From: JAFAXD01 sp963833605 | GTDB taxonomy: Bacteria; Pseudomonadota; Alphaproteobacteria; Rhizobiales; Xanthobacteraceae | DNA: 64,000 nucleotides | Direction of reading: 5' to 3' | Assembly (NCBI GenBank): GCA_963833605.1 | Contig: CAWHYZ010000004.1 | Coordinates: forward strand, 124,001-188,000 | In this document: positions 63,392 to 64,000 of the stretch, piece after piece | How positions within the stretch are numbered: position 1 is the first letter of the stretch | Layout: every line of letters starts with the position of its first letter | Notes under the pieces: generated by a model | The model's database searches: none | What the model was told of the DNA's origin: nothing | Seen by the model: only the letters and a program-made list of their open reading frames with translations | Program-made: the position numbers and the translations under genes

Positions 63392-64000
63392 ATGCGAGCG
63401 CTCACCCTTGTCGCCGAACGCAAGCTTGAACTTGCGAACCAGCCAGACCCACCGCGGCCGGGCGCAGGCGAAGTACAGATCCGCGTGCGCGCGGTTGGGT
63501 TGAACCACCTCGATGTTTGGGGCTATCGGGGCATGGCATTCGTCAAGCGTCAAAAACTTCCGCTCGTCGTCGGAGCCGAAGCGGCAGGTGAAGTCGCAGC
63601 CGTCGGCGCGGACACGCAGGGGTTCAAAGTCGGCGATCGTGTCGTGATGTATGGCGCGCTCACCTGCGGAGAATGCCGCGCCTGTCGCGAAGGTCGTGAC
63701 AACCTGTGCGAAAACGTCAAGGGCATTATGGGATTTCACGTCGATGGGTTCGCGCGCGAACTCATCAACATGCCGGCACGTCTGGTCATCAAGATTCCGG
63801 CAGGCGTGAGCTTTCGCGACGCCGCCTGCGCGCCGATTGCATTCGCAACCGTCGAGCACATGCTGTTTGACAATGCCAAGCTGCAGCCGGGCGAAACCAT
63901 CCTGGTGCACGCCGGCGGCTCCGGCATCGGCACCGCCGCGATCAAGATGGCAAAGGCGATCGGCTGTACGGTAATCACCACCGTCGGAGACGACGCCAAG
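63392..64000 (+). CDS. Zinc-type alcohol dehydrogenase of the MDR family (3' end outside window)
   Basis: The frame opens at ATG 63392 and runs to the end of the window, 203 codons. The protein has the MDR catalytic domain: GLNHLDVWGY, GAEAAGEV, the structural-zinc cysteine cluster CGECRACREGRDNLCEN, and GSGIGTAAIKMAKA at the start of the Rossmann fold. In rhizobial VLCFA clusters an alcohol dehydrogenase gene follows the fatty-acid genes and is followed by lpxXL, the acyltransferase; lpxXL is expected next. The enzyme may convert a hydroxyl or aldehyde on the long chain, which is inferred. Confidence 0.9.
   Translation, partial: MRALTLVAERKLELANQPDPPRPGAGEVQIRVRAVGLNHLDVWGYRGMAFVKRQKLPLVVGAEAAGEVAAVGADTQGFKVGDRVVMYGALTCGECRACREGRDNLCENVKGIMGFHVDGFARELINMPARLVIKIPAGVSFRDAACAPIAFATVEHMLFDNAKLQPGETILVHAGGSGIGTAAIKMAKAIGCTVITTVGDDAK

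Overview
The window is high-GC DNA from an alphaproteobacterium, most likely a member of the Hyphomicrobiales close to the Bradyrhizobiaceae/Xanthobacteraceae. The evidence is the gene set and gene order: an aminotransferase-hom-glpX-recJ block, a suf operon with two cysteine desulfurases and SufT, an anmK/tyrS divergon, prfB-PBP1A-amidase-RNase E, and the AcpXL cluster for the very-long-chain fatty acid of lipid A, which is typical of Rhizobiales. Bug-type (tripartite tricarboxylate) receptors, a sox cluster and a PHA synthase suggest a metabolically versatile soil or water organism. I found no tRNA, rRNA, CRISPR array, prophage or intact insertion sequence.

Layout. 1-2879: end of a thiosulfate-oxidation cluster (soxW-soxY-soxZ-soxX, minus strand, running off the left edge) and a divergent secreted protein of unknown function. 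2897-10004: a palindromic repeat, recJ, a GNAT acetyltransferase, a dienelactone hydrolase, glpX, hom and an LL-DAP-type aminotransferase. 10064-14583: a lipoprotein, phaC, a MAPEG membrane protein and a frameshifted argC. 14584-21445: parE, an ICMT-like methyltransferase, a POT peptide transporter, a GT2 glycosyltransferase and a DEAD-box helicase. 21496-29012: tfoX-like gene, then sufA, sufT, sufS, sufD, sufC (frameshifted), sufB and a second cysteine desulfurase, all on the minus strand. 29241-39653: alpha/beta hydrolase, M28 peptidase, anmK/tyrS, a substrate-binding-protein remnant, a giant AsmA-like protein, Bcp peroxiredoxin and an M23 peptidase. 39735-42821: two Bug receptors, one wrecked by seven single-base indels, and a LigB-type extradiol dioxygenase. 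42938-53112: prfB with its programmed +1 frameshift, transglutaminase, PBP1A, amidase and RNase E. 53151-59095: aldolase/SDR fusion, HMG-CoA-lyase family protein, CMD-family protein, a small copper-chaperone pair, a dense cluster of palindromic repeats, a small membrane protein and an RlpA-like protein. 59358-64000: acpXL-fabZXL-fabF2XL-fabF1XL-SDR-ADH, running off the right edge.

Most of the window is conserved core genome. The least explained material is (i) a family of FRT-arm-like palindromes, one copy near 6.2 kb and four alternating copies of two related subfamilies at 58.0-58.36 kb, (ii) nine single-base indels in three otherwise conserved genes (argC, sufC and the second Bug gene), seven of them in about 420 bp, and (iii) short dispersed CTGATTAC-type and decamer repeats in intergenic DNA.
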